6,390 bases of DNA from Elusimicrobiota bacterium (GCA_031259185.1 JAIRLV010000037.1:1-6390), one strand, 5' to 3'. Positions 1 to 6,232 are shown, counted from the first letter of the stretch. Translations and numbers: made by a program. The notes: generated from the sequence alone by a model not told the origin.

Positions 1-1
1 T

Positions 2-178
2 GAAATGAAAAATGAATTAGCTATAAAAGCATATAAAAATAATATGAATTTAAAAAAAATTTTAAAAGAAGAAAAACATAATCAAGAACAAAAAGAAGAA
101 AATATTAAGTTAGAAAATAAGAAAAAGAATTTTTTTGATCCTGATTATATTGGTAATCTTGTTAATTTATTTTTATAA
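2..178 (+). CDS. C-terminal end of an unidentified Lys/Glu-rich protein (5' truncated)
   Basis: An open frame runs from the window edge to a TAA at 176-178 and gives 58 residues. The first two thirds are rich in Lys, Glu, Asn and Gln and look like a hydrophilic helical or disordered linker. The last part is more structured and reads FFDPDYIGNLVNLFL. An ATG at 5-7 lies in frame, but the window does not show whether it is a start or internal, so the gene is treated as continuing upstream. The stop overlaps the ribosome binding site of the following permease gene, which suggests co-transcription. I do not recognise the family. The frame has no stops and links directly into the next gene's SD, so it is probably real. 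Confidence 0.6.
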   Translation, partial: EMKNELAIKAYKNNMNLKKILKEEKHNQEQKEENIKLENKKKNFFDPDYIGNLVNLFL

Positions 179-190
179 GGAGGAAACTAT

Positions 191-1498
191 ATGTTTCAAA
201 AAATAAAAGGTTTTTTTGGAATTGAAGAAAGAAATTCTACGATTCCAAAAGAAATTATTGGAGGAATAATTACTTTCTTTTCAATGATTTATATTTGTAG
301 CGTTCATCCAGGGATTATGGCTGCTGCTGGTCAAGATTTTGGCAGAGTGTTTACTGGAACAGCAATTGCGGCTGGTTTTGTAACCATATTGATGGGATTA
401 CTTGCAAAAATACCAATTGCTTTAGCTCCAGGTCTTGGTCTTAATGCTTTTGTGGCTTTTACTGTATGTGGAGCGTTAGGATTTTCTTGGCAAATGGCTT
501 TAACGGCAGTGTTAGTTGAGGGTATATTATTTATTATACTTTCTCTTGCTGGTATTCGCCAAAAAATTATTTCTGCTATTCCAGATGTAATTAAAAAAGG
601 GGTTGCATTAGGAATTGGATTGTTTATTGCTGTTATAGGACTTGCTAATGCTGGTATTTTAACTACTGGTGGAGGAACCGTAATTGGTATTAATTCAGTT
701 ACAAGCGGAGCTCCGCTTGTAGCGATTATTGGATTAAGTTTAATGATTTTATTATATACATTAAAAGTTCCAGGTTCTATTTTTATTGCCATAATTGCTT
801 CAACGATAATTGGTATTCCATTGGGAGTAACTGCTTTATCTGAAAACTTTTCAATAATTGGATTGCCGTCTGCTCCATATTTTTTCCAGTTTGCATTTGA
901 TAAAATATTTACACTTGATTTTATTATTATAATAATTTCATTATTGTTTATAGACTTATTTGATACAGTCTCAACATTAGCTGGTGTAGCTATTCAAGGA
1001 AATTTACTTGATAAAAATGGTGAAATTATTAATTGTAAAAAAGCACTTTTAACTGATGCTATTGGTACAACATTTGGTTCATTATTTGGAATTACAACAG
1101 TAACAAGTTATATTGAAAGTTCTACCGGTGTTGCTTCTGGAGCAAGGACTGGTTTAGCTTCAGTTGTTACTGGAATATTATTTTTACTTGCTCTTATTTT
1201 TGCTCCATTATTTGCCTTAATTCCATCAGCGGCGACAGCTCCAGCACTTATTTTTGTTGGATTTTTAATGTTAGGCGCAATTTCTCAAATTGATCTTAAA
1301 GATACAGAAATAGGAATTCCTATTTTTATTACTATGCTTATGATTCCAATGAGTTATAGTATTTCTCAAGGTCTTGCTTTTGGTTTTATTGCTTATACTT
1401 TAGTAAAAATTTCAAAGAAGAAATTTAATGAAATTAGTATTGCTACTTGGATTCTTACGATATTATTTTTAATAAAAATTATATTTATTAGTGTTTGA
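191..1498 (+). CDS. AzgA-type NCS2 purine base permease (adenine/guanine/hypoxanthine)
   Basis: Integral membrane importer of purine bases, of the AzgA/PbuG/GhxP branch of the NCS2 family. These are proton-coupled transporters in the cytoplasmic membrane that feed purine salvage. The 435 residues match the usual length, and hydrophobic segments run almost throughout. Family hallmarks visible are APGLGLNAFVAFTV (about 79-92, the TM3 motif), FIDLFDTVSTLAGVA (253-267, TM8) and SYIESSTGVASGARTGLA (306-323, TM10), with the conserved acidic residues Asp254 and Glu309. The start is fixed by AAGGAGG at 177-183, seven bases before ATG 191, which overlaps the upstream stop. One departure is HPG at 39-41, where relatives I recall usually have Asn-Pro. 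The exact substrate cannot be read from sequence. The next gene is a second nucleobase permease, but a terminator lies between them. No purine riboswitch fits upstream, because that stretch is coding. Confidence 0.93.
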   Translation: MFQKIKGFFGIEERNSTIPKEIIGGIITFFSMIYICSVHPGIMAAAGQDFGRVFTGTAIAAGFVTILMGLLAKIPIALAPGLGLNAFVAFTVCGALGFSWQMALTAVLVEGILFIILSLAGIRQKIISAIPDVIKKGVALGIGLFIAVIGLANAGILTTGGGTVIGINSVTSGAPLVAIIGLSLMILLYTLKVPGSIFIAIIASTIIGIPLGVTALSENFSIIGLPSAPYFFQFAFDKIFTLDFIIIIISLLFIDLFDTVSTLAGVAIQGNLLDKNGEIINCKKALLTDAIGTTFGSLFGITTVTSYIESSTGVASGARTGLASVVTGILFLLALIFAPLFALIPSAATAPALIFVGFLMLGAISQIDLKDTEIGIPIFITMLMIPMSYSISQGLAFGFIAYTLVKISKKKFNEISIATWILTILFLIKIIFISV

Positions 1499-1505
1499 TT
1501 TTTTT

Positions 1506-1531
1506 AACGCCGTTTTAAAACGGCGTTTTTT
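1506..1531 (+). terminator. Factor-independent terminator between the two permease genes
   Basis: AACGCCG at 1506-1512 pairs perfectly with CGGCGTT at 1521-1527, and the intervening TTTTAAAA can extend the stem. The 3' arm runs into a T tract at 1526-1531. This is the classic GC stem plus U-tail form. It begins 8 bases after the stop of the purine permease. Only 3 bases separate the T tract from the AAGGAG of the next gene, so transcription of that gene must come from read-through or from a promoter I could not find. Confidence 0.88.
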
Positions 1532-1544
1532 ATAAGGAGTTTTA

Positions 1545-2822
1545 ATGTTAAAATTAGTTTTGCCTGTAATGCCAGAAGATAGATTAAGTTTAAAAGATAC
1601 TTTTATTTTTTCATTACAGCAGGTTATGGCTTGTTTCTCGGCAACTGTTTTGGTTCCAATAATTGTAGGATTGCCTACAAATGTTGCGTTATTTTCGGCG
1701 GGTGTAGGAACATTAATTTATTTAATTTGTACTGGCTTTAAAGTGCCACAATTTCTTGGGAGTAGTTTTGCTTTTATTCCACCACTTATATCGGTATCAC
1801 AAACGTTTGGTTGGGGTGCCGTGTCTGGTGCGATAATAGCATCAGGATTGTTTTACGCAATTGTATCAATTATAATTGGCAAAGTTGGTTTGGGATGGCT
1901 TGATAAAGTGTTTCCAGCTCCTGTTATTGGAGCGGTTATTGTTTCTATTGGGATGAGTTTACTTCCAGGAACAGTTACTGCTACTTTTGGTGGAGGAGAC
2001 CCCTTAGTATTTTTAATTGGAATTATGACTGTTTTAATTATAGCATTTGTTTCAACAAAAGCAAAGGGATATTTTAAAGCAATACCAGTTTTAATAGGTT
2101 TAATTGTTGGATATTTTATTCAACTTATTATTGGCAGTTTTGTTCCTGCGTTAAAAATTGATTTTTCTAATGTAATTTCTGCTTCTTGGATTTCGTTTCC
2201 ATTTGGTCCAGGTTTTGGAAAATATCAATTTTTACCAGTTCCAATTATAACATTTTTAATTGTTTCGTTAGCAACGATTACAGAGCATATTGGTGATAAC
2301 TATACATTATCTTCAATTGTTGGCAGAGAATTTTATAAAGATCCTGGACTTCATAAAACTATTTTAGGAGATGGATTGGCTTCAGCATTTGCTGGATTTA
2401 CAGGAAGTGTTGCAAATACTTCATATGGTGAAAGTTCTGCTACACAAGCGTTAAGTAAAGTTCATTCAGTAAGAATAATTGTAGGCGCTTCCATTATTGC
2501 TATATTACTTTCATTTTGTGGAAAATTTGGAGCGTTAGTAGCAACAATTCCAGCACCTGTATTAAATGGCGCGTGTCTTGCTTTATATGGAGCAATAGCT
2601 TCATCAGGTTTAAGAAGAATTGTAGACGCTGGTGTTAATTTTTCTGATAGTAGAAATTTAATAATTTGTTCAGTAATTATGACAATAGGTATTGGAGGAA
2701 CAGCGTTTTCAATTGGACAATTTAGTCTCGGCGGAGTTGCTTTAGCCACTATAATTGGAATTATTTTAAATTTAATATTACCAAAAGATAAAGAATGTAA
2801 GAACGGTTGTTGTTCGTTTTAA
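1545..2822 (+). CDS. uraA: UraA-type uracil permease (NCS2/NAT family)
   Basis: Membrane transporter of the nucleobase/ascorbate family, most like proton-coupled uracil permeases (UraA/PyrP) that bring uracil in for pyrimidine salvage. It has 425 residues, the normal length, and is hydrophobic throughout. Visible marks are FLGSSFAFIPPL (70-81, TM3), TEHIGD (246-251, TM8, with Glu247 matching the substrate-binding Glu of UraA), NTSYGES (291-297, TM10, with Glu296 matching the second key Glu) and NFSDSRNLIICSVIMTIGIGG (365-385). The start is set by AAGGAG at 1534-1539, five bases before the ATG. After the TM10 Glu the chain reads SSATQALSKVHS, whereas uracil permeases usually have NIGVMAITKVYS or similar. 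Specificity could therefore differ, for example another pyrimidine or xanthine. The C-terminus ends in a Lys/Cys-rich tail, CKNGCCSF. Confidence 0.9.
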   Translation: MLKLVLPVMPEDRLSLKDTFIFSLQQVMACFSATVLVPIIVGLPTNVALFSAGVGTLIYLICTGFKVPQFLGSSFAFIPPLISVSQTFGWGAVSGAIIASGLFYAIVSIIIGKVGLGWLDKVFPAPVIGAVIVSIGMSLLPGTVTATFGGGDPLVFLIGIMTVLIIAFVSTKAKGYFKAIPVLIGLIVGYFIQLIIGSFVPALKIDFSNVISASWISFPFGPGFGKYQFLPVPIITFLIVSLATITEHIGDNYTLSSIVGREFYKDPGLHKTILGDGLASAFAGFTGSVANTSYGESSATQALSKVHSVRIIVGASIIAILLSFCGKFGALVATIPAPVLNGACLALYGAIASSGLRRIVDAGVNFSDSRNLIICSVIMTIGIGGTAFSIGQFSLGGVALATIIGIILNLILPKDKECKNGCCSF

Positions 2823-2830
2823 TAAAATAA

Positions 2831-2854
2831 ATACATAGAAAAATTTCTATGTAT
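2831..2854 (+). repeat. Perfect inverted repeat directly before tRNA-Cys
   Basis: ATACATAGAAA at 2831-2841 is the exact reverse complement of TTTCTATGTAT at 2844-2854, leaving a 2-base centre (in RNA probably a slightly shorter stem with a 4- to 6-base loop). It lies 8 bases after the uracil permease stop and 2 bases before the mature tRNA 5' end. No T tract follows on the + strand, so it is a poor terminator rightward. On the - strand it is followed by TTATTTTATT and could terminate leftward transcripts. A role in transcript processing or as a weak bidirectional terminator is inferred only. Confidence 0.55.
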
Positions 2855-2856
2855 AT

Positions 2857-2929
2857 GGCGTGTTAGCCAAGATGGCAAAGGCGGCGCTCTGCAAAAGCGT
2901 TATCAAAGGTTCGAGTCCTTTACATGCCT
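2857..2929 (+). tRNA. tRNA-Cys (anticodon GCA)
   Basis: The full cloverleaf can be drawn. The acceptor stem is GGCGTGT (2857-2863) with ACATGCC (2922-2928), including one G-U pair. The D stem is GCC/GGC around a loop containing the GG pair. The anticodon stem GCGCT/AGCGT surrounds loop CTGCAAA with anticodon GCA at 2891-2893. The T stem AAAGG/CCTTT surrounds loop TTCGAGT, and the variable loop has 4 bases. The discriminator base is T2929; U73 is the identity base typical of cysteine tRNAs, which supports the call. CCA is not encoded, so it must be added after transcription. The total is 73 bases. The GCA tRNA reads both Cys codons. Confidence 0.95.
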
Positions 2930-2947
2930 ATTTTAAAAGATAATTAT

Positions 2948-3472
2948 ATGAAAATAATTACAGAAGGAAAATTTGTAGATTACGATAAAATAGTGCCCCT
3001 TGTTAAAGGTGCTGATGATTATCATATTTCTAACGAGAAAGTTGATAGTAATGGAATAAAATATAAAAATATTCAAATAATAAAAGATGGGGATAAAAGA
3101 AAACAGGGGCTTGGATATAGGGTTACTCTTGATGTTTTAAAAAGAATGAAAACTGAAGGAGTGTTTCTTTCTACAAAAGCAAAACAAAAAGAAAATGCAG
3201 AAAAGCAAAAAGATTCTGATAGTTATAATTTAAGAAAAAATATTGAAAAAAAAGAAGAAGAAAGAATGAGAAAGGAGTTAACTCCTACAGAGTTTGATGA
3301 TTGGATAATTAAAAGAAAAGAAAGAAAAGAAAAAGCACAAGCGAGGGCAAATACTTACAGAGGAACTGGAATTTATACTCCAAGGTCTTCTGTAAAAACA
3401 TTAAAAGAAGAATTTAAAGAAGAAGTTGAAGATTTTGTAAAAGTTGAACAATTATTAAAGAAGAAGAAATAA
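2948..3472 (+). CDS. Unrecognised highly charged protein, possibly coiled coil
   Basis: A 174-residue protein of unknown family. The first roughly 70 residues look like a small folded domain with alternating hydrophobic positions (KIITEGKFVDYDKIVPLVKG, then GIKYKNIQIIKDGD). Residues 75-140 are a long Lys/Glu/Arg-rich stretch likely to be helical or coiled coil, followed by a Gly/Thr/Arg patch (TYRGTGIYTPRSS) and a charged tail ending in four Lys. I chose ATG 2948 over the in-frame ATG at 2924, because the latter lies inside the tRNA acceptor stem. AAAAGA at 2935-2940 is a weak ribosome site 7 bases upstream. The stop is followed at once by the ATG of the next gene with no gap, so the two are probably translated together and may work together. 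No signal peptide, membrane segment or catalytic motif is visible. Confidence 0.75.
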   Translation: MKIITEGKFVDYDKIVPLVKGADDYHISNEKVDSNGIKYKNIQIIKDGDKRKQGLGYRVTLDVLKRMKTEGVFLSTKAKQKENAEKQKDSDSYNLRKNIEKKEEERMRKELTPTEFDDWIIKRKERKEKAQARANTYRGTGIYTPRSSVKTLKEEFKEEVEDFVKVEQLLKKKK

Positions 3473-4402
3473 ATGAATTTTAACGAAGTAGTTCTTCTTC
3501 TTGAATGGAAAGAGGACTTAAAAAGAGGAAATGTTCTTTTACATTATACAGATGCTAATGGGTTAATAAATATATTAAAAACAAAAACTCTTAAAAAAAA
3601 GTGGTATGATTTTAATCAATATGCTTTGTCAGATAGAATATTTGGGAGAGTGAATAATGGATATGCTTATTTAAAAGACGGAACAAAAGTTAAACGCGCT
3701 GAATTAATGGATGAAAAAAGTGAAGTAAGAAAAAAGCAATTTGGAGAAATTGCTTTGGCGCGTCCTTCGTCAAATTATGTTTTAAAAACTCATATGAGTA
3801 AAAAACAAGAACAAAATAAACAAGAACAATTAAAAAAATTTTCAGGTAAGAATAATATTGCTGAATTAATATTGTATACCGATAATATAAAATCAAGTGT
3901 AAGAAATATAAAACATAGTAAAATAGCTGAATATAATTTAAAATGGTGGAGAAAACTTCAATTTTTGTTTGGAAAATTAGAAGAATTGTTTGAAAGTGTA
4001 AATGCTGTTTGGGCTATGAAAAAATATGATTTTACAGCAAAATTGTTAAATATAAAAGATATAAAATTTGTTCATAAAGAATGGGATAGGGAAAAAAAAG
4101 GAATAGTTAGTTATTTTTTTAAAAATTTTAAAAATGAAGAATATTTAACTATGTCTAGCCTTTATAAAGAAATAGAAAATTCATTTGAAAATTTTAATAA
4201 ATCTGAAATAAATAAAGAAGGCGAAGAAAGATTTACTGAAGATATTCCACTTGATAAAAAATTTATTCAAATAAGATTATTAAATTATATTTTTGAAATA
4301 GACAAAGAAGAAATAAGGGAATTACATAATTTGATAAAAAGAAATAGTTATCTTTTTGTATCAGATTCTACATATAAAAAATTTATTAATTTAACCACTT
4401 GA
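3473..4402 (+). CDS. Hypothetical protein with ADP-ribosyltransferase-like motifs
   Basis: A 309-residue soluble protein with no firm family match by eye. Near the N-terminus VLLHYTDANGLINILKTKTL (21-40) resembles the 'HYT...L..IL' opening shared by ADP-ribosyltransferase-like folds and related DUFs, in which the His contacts NAD. GEIALARPSSNY (91-102) could be the central strand. EGEERFTEDIPLDKKFIQIRL (249-269) resembles the late EER...IPL strand, where Glu251 or Glu252 would be the catalytic Glu. Between them lies a Lys-rich helical stretch (about 105-235) with no recognisable motif. If the fold is right, it would modify a protein, nucleic acid or small molecule with NAD, but this is inference from motif shape and order. 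The ATG directly follows the previous TAA, and a purine-rich GAAGAAGAAA precedes it as a weak ribosome site. The TGA stop at 4400-4402 lies within the -35 box of the next promoter. Confidence 0.8.
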   Translation: MNFNEVVLLLEWKEDLKRGNVLLHYTDANGLINILKTKTLKKKWYDFNQYALSDRIFGRVNNGYAYLKDGTKVKRAELMDEKSEVRKKQFGEIALARPSSNYVLKTHMSKKQEQNKQEQLKKFSGKNNIAELILYTDNIKSSVRNIKHSKIAEYNLKWWRKLQFLFGKLEELFESVNAVWAMKKYDFTAKLLNIKDIKFVHKEWDREKKGIVSYFFKNFKNEEYLTMSSLYKEIENSFENFNKSEINKEGEERFTEDIPLDKKFIQIRLLNYIFEIDKEEIRELHNLIKRNSYLFVSDSTYKKFINLTT

Positions 4403-4427
4403 CAAAACAGCAAATAAAATATATAGT
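4399..4427 (+). promoter_or_regulatory. Near-consensus sigma-70-type promoter for the nuclease gene
   Basis: TTGACA at 4399-4404 matches the -35 consensus exactly. A 17-base spacer leads to TATAGT at 4422-4427, a five-of-six match to TATAAT. The usual start point 6 to 8 bases after the -10 box falls at about 4433-4435, which is the ATG of the nuclease gene. No Shine-Dalgarno is visible in the 30 bases before that ATG, so a leaderless mRNA is the simplest reading. The -35 box overlaps the stop codon of the upstream gene. Confidence 0.75.
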
Positions 4428-4432
4428 AAATT

Positions 4433-4993
4433 ATGGATAAAATAGAAGAAGAATTTCTGGAAGAAGTTTTAAATACAAAAATAAAACCTAAATCAAGAAA
4501 GAAAGGAATTAATTCTAAAAGAAAAGGCTCAAATGGAGAAAGAGAAGTTTGTTCTTTATTGGAACAAAGATTTAAAGGATATTTTTTTAAAAGATCTCCT
4601 CAAAGTGGTGCTGCTGTAGGAGCAACTAATATTAAAAAAGTTGATACTTATAATAAGAACCATCTTGATGTATTTGCTGGAGATATTTTTTGTAGTGATG
4701 ATAAGTTTAAATTTACTATAGAGGTAAAATTTCGTAAAGATGTTTCATTTTGGGATTTATTTAATAATTCAGAAATTTTTGAATGGTTTAAGCAGGCGCA
4801 ACAACAAGCTAATATTACTGGTAAAATTCCATTACTTATTGTTAAATATAATAATAAACCATTTATAATTTATACTACTTGTATTGTAGATGATAAAATA
4901 CAGGTTTTTAAAATAGGTGATTGGTGTTGTTATAGATTTGCTGATTTTTTTAGTCAAGATGATGATATGTTTTTTGAGGTAAAAAATGAATGA
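4433..4993 (+). CDS. PD-(D/E)XK nuclease, Holliday-junction-resolvase-like
   Basis: A 186-residue protein with the layout of the archaeal/phage Hjc-like restriction-endonuclease fold. After a basic N-terminus, KGSNGEREVCSLLEQRF (31-47) supplies the first helix and its Glu37. FFKRSPQSGA (51-60) follows, then Asp84 in FAGDIFC and Glu97-Val-Lys99 in TIEVKF, which together form the metal-binding D...ExK core. FKQAQQQA (119-126) gives the Gln-bearing helix after the core, and KIPLLIVKYNNKPFII (131-146) the last strands. Family members cut branched or unpaired DNA in recombination, repair or phage genome resolution; some relatives are defence nucleases. The target here cannot be read from sequence. 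It has its own strong promoter and no visible ribosome site, and it leads a run of overlapping genes. Its last 8 bases overlap the next gene. Confidence 0.85.
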   Translation: MDKIEEEFLEEVLNTKIKPKSRKKGINSKRKGSNGEREVCSLLEQRFKGYFFKRSPQSGAAVGATNIKKVDTYNKNHLDVFAGDIFCSDDKFKFTIEVKFRKDVSFWDLFNNSEIFEWFKQAQQQANITGKIPLLIVKYNNKPFIIYTTCIVDDKIQVFKIGDWCCYRFADFFSQDDDMFFEVKNE

Positions 4994-5360
4994 ATTTTTT
5001 AAATATTATAATATTAATGATTATCACTCAACAGGAAAGGGATGGTTTAAATTAGTTAAACCAATTTTAGAAGCAGTTGATAGATATAATAAAGAACATT
5101 ATAATATTTATACTGATGAAAAAATTGAAATTTTTGATATAAAAGAAAAGTTTGGTGGATTACGCATAAGTTTATCATATTATGTTCCAGAATTAGAGGC
5201 TTTAGTTAGCGAAGCTGAAGAAACTTCTTATAAAACTTGTGAAGAATGTGGTGCAGAAGAAAATGTTTCTACGGAAAAAATTACAGGATGGTATAAAACT
5301 TTATGTGATAATTGTCGTAAAAAGTTTGAGGAAAAAAGAAAAGAATGGCTGAAGTCTTAG
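4986..5360 (+). CDS. KFGGLR-motif protein with a four-cysteine metal site
   Basis: A 124-residue protein. The N-terminal half contains GKGWFKLVKPILEAVDRYN (17-35) and IFDIKEKFGGLRISLSYY (49-66). I recall the KEKFGGLR block from small uncharacterised proteins of phages and bacteria, but I know no assigned function. Residues 72-80 (ALVSEAEET) look helical. CEEC at 85-88 and CDNC at 107-110 then form a likely zinc site, with GWYKTLC between them as in the remembered relatives. A nucleic-acid or protein contact role is plausible, not shown. GAGG at 4976-4979 lies six bases before the ATG, and the start overlaps the end of the nuclease gene by 8 bases, so translation is probably coupled. The C-terminus is rich in Lys and Glu. 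Confidence 0.85.
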   Translation: MNEFFKYYNINDYHSTGKGWFKLVKPILEAVDRYNKEHYNIYTDEKIEIFDIKEKFGGLRISLSYYVPELEALVSEAEETSYKTCEECGAEENVSTEKITGWYKTLCDNCRKKFEEKRKEWLKS

Positions 5361-5545
5361 AATTTTTATTTAAACATTTTTGGGTTAGTGTTGAACTACT
5401 TTTTGGAACATCAATTATTTCTTTTTTTATATATAAAGCAAGAAAAGAAATTTTTGGAGTTTTGATAAAAAGACAGACTACAATTAATAATTCATTAACT
5501 GATAGTAAAAAAAAACAATTGAATCATATGGATTTAAGCTGTTAG
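5345..5545 (+). CDS. N-terminal membrane-anchor part of a frame-split protein
   Basis: As read, a 66-residue protein. Residues about 9-30 (FKHFWVSVELLFGTSIISFF and beyond) form one hydrophobic membrane segment, followed by KARKE. By the positive-inside rule the C-terminal side should face the cytoplasm. After residue 57 the frame passes through a run of nine A and ends on the unconvincing tail QLNHMDLSC. In the -1 frame from the same A run an open frame continues without a stop to 6054. I infer that the natural product is a fusion of about 236 residues, with one membrane helix and a large cytoplasmic domain. The start overlaps the preceding gene by 16 bases, and GAGGAAA at 5328-5334 is the likely but rather distant ribosome site. 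Alternatively this is a true small membrane protein and the second frame is separate or decayed. Confidence 0.6.
   Translation: MAEVLEFLFKHFWVSVELLFGTSIISFFIYKARKEIFGVLIKRQTTINNSLTDSKKKQLNHMDLSC
5507..5515 (+). other. A9 slippery run / frameshift point
   Basis: Nine A residues lie where two coding frames meet. In the upstream frame they read Lys55-Lys57 with the form A_AAA_AAA_C, which allows a -1 ribosomal slip. Adding one A (A10) would also join the frames, whether by RNA polymerase slippage or as a true base missing from this assembly. After the shift the protein continues ...DSKKK-TIESYGFKLLDW.... I see no clear upstream SD-like stimulator or strong downstream hairpin. It is the longest A run I noted; runs of eight inside neighbouring genes (for example 4092-4099) leave their frames intact. 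Confidence 0.6.
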
Positions 5546-5640
5546 ATTGGATAATTATTGATCAGCGATATAATGTTGAGAATGGTGAATTTATTAAAAC
5601 AAATGATGTTTATTATTCTTGTAAAGATAAAAAAACTGGT

Positions 5641-6054
5641 ATGATAAATAATGTTCGTTTTAATGGAGATTGTCCAGTAGAATATTATAAAAGAATTAAA
5701 CGTTCTAAGATTAACGGGAAGAGGCCAGATTATACTTCTTTTAATATAAAAGAAAATAGATGGGTTGGAGATTATTTCTTTTATAAAGAGAAAAAAATAA
5801 ATGGCATTGATGTAAATAACTGTTCTTGTATAATTCGTTATGATGACAATAAAATAGCAAAAATTTATATTCGTTATATGAAAGAAAATTATAAAGAAGA
5901 TTTAGGAAGTTTAATAGATACGTCGAAATTGATAAAGCTAATAGAAAGTTTAGATTATAAACCTTGTTATATTTGGTTTCATTTAAATAATGAAAAACCA
6001 TATTATGTAAAAAGTTTTTGTATTGGAAGATATATGGAGGGAAATAAAAAATGA
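5641..6054 (+). CDS. Cytoplasmic domain of the frame-split protein (unknown family)
   Basis: From ATG 5641 the frame gives 137 residues, but it is open back to 5509 with protein-like sequence (ESYGFKLLDWIIIDQRYN, then VENGEFIKTNDVYYSCKDKK) and no start codon of normal type. No ribosome site precedes ATG 5641. I therefore read it as the C-terminal part of the gene starting at 5345, joined across the A run. The domain alternates aromatic and charged strands (FNIKENRWVGDYFFYKEKK, CSCIIRYDDNKIAKIYIRYM, KPCYIWFHLNNEKPYYVKSF) and looks like a compact beta-rich fold. I do not recognise it and see no catalytic motif. Cysteines are scattered and do not form a clear metal site. The stop overlaps the next start as ATGA. 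If the frameshift is a real mutation, this is a pseudogene fragment. Confidence 0.6.
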   Translation: MINNVRFNGDCPVEYYKRIKRSKINGKRPDYTSFNIKENRWVGDYFFYKEKKINGIDVNNCSCIIRYDDNKIAKIYIRYMKENYKEDLGSLIDTSKLIKLIESLDYKPCYIWFHLNNEKPYYVKSFCIGRYMEGNKK

Positions 6055-6218
6055 CGCAAATAGATGAGTATAAAGGAAATAAAGTTCTTACTATCAAAAG
6101 GGACGAAAACGATAAATATACCTTTAGTTTTGGCGTTCAAAAGGCAAAATTAATTATAGAAAATTTAGAAGATATAAAGAATTTTATAGCTGAAAATGAT
6201 AAGAAAACAACCCCTTGA
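6051..6218 (+). CDS. Small 55-residue hypothetical protein
   Basis: Short gene with a strong ribosome site, GGAGGG at 6036-6041, nine bases before ATG 6051. The ATG overlaps the TGA of the preceding frame by 4 bases (ATGA), so translation is likely coupled. The protein reads as a small alpha/beta unit: a strand pair (NKVLTIKRDENDKYTFSFG, 10-28) followed by a helix (AKLIIENLEDIKNFIAEND, 32-50). There is no membrane segment, signal peptide or cysteine. Small proteins of this layout are common in phage and mobile DNA, but I cannot name the family. It is the last gene of the unit; a terminator begins 15 bases after the stop. Confidence 0.8.
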   Translation: MTQIDEYKGNKVLTIKRDENDKYTFSFGVQKAKLIIENLEDIKNFIAENDKKTTP

Positions 6219-6232
6219 TAAAAAGATAGCAG

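Noticed and set aside
1-190. Purine riboswitch ahead of the permease genes
   Set aside because: The stretch is an open coding frame up to 178 and shows no purine-aptamer loops; the 46-base gap before the second permease is too short.
331-792. 153-residue open frame on the - strand
   Set aside because: It lies entirely within the purine permease gene, has low-complexity Pro/Ile/Ala composition and no ribosome site; a shadow frame.
2462-2749. 95-residue open frame on the - strand
   Set aside because: Shadow of the uracil permease gene, with no protein-like motif.
2924-2947. ATG at 2924 as start of the 2948-3472 gene, adding eight residues
   Set aside because: The codon lies in the 3' acceptor strand of the tRNA and has no ribosome site. 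The in-frame ATG at 2948 avoids the overlap.
3690-3896. 68-residue open frame on the - strand
   Set aside because: Shadow inside the 3473-4402 gene; hydrophobic only because the other strand is Lys-rich.
5741-6097. 118-residue hydrophobic open frame on the - strand
   Set aside because: Complement of A-rich coding sequence that is supported on the + strand by gene overlap and a strong ribosome site at its end; no ribosome site of its own.
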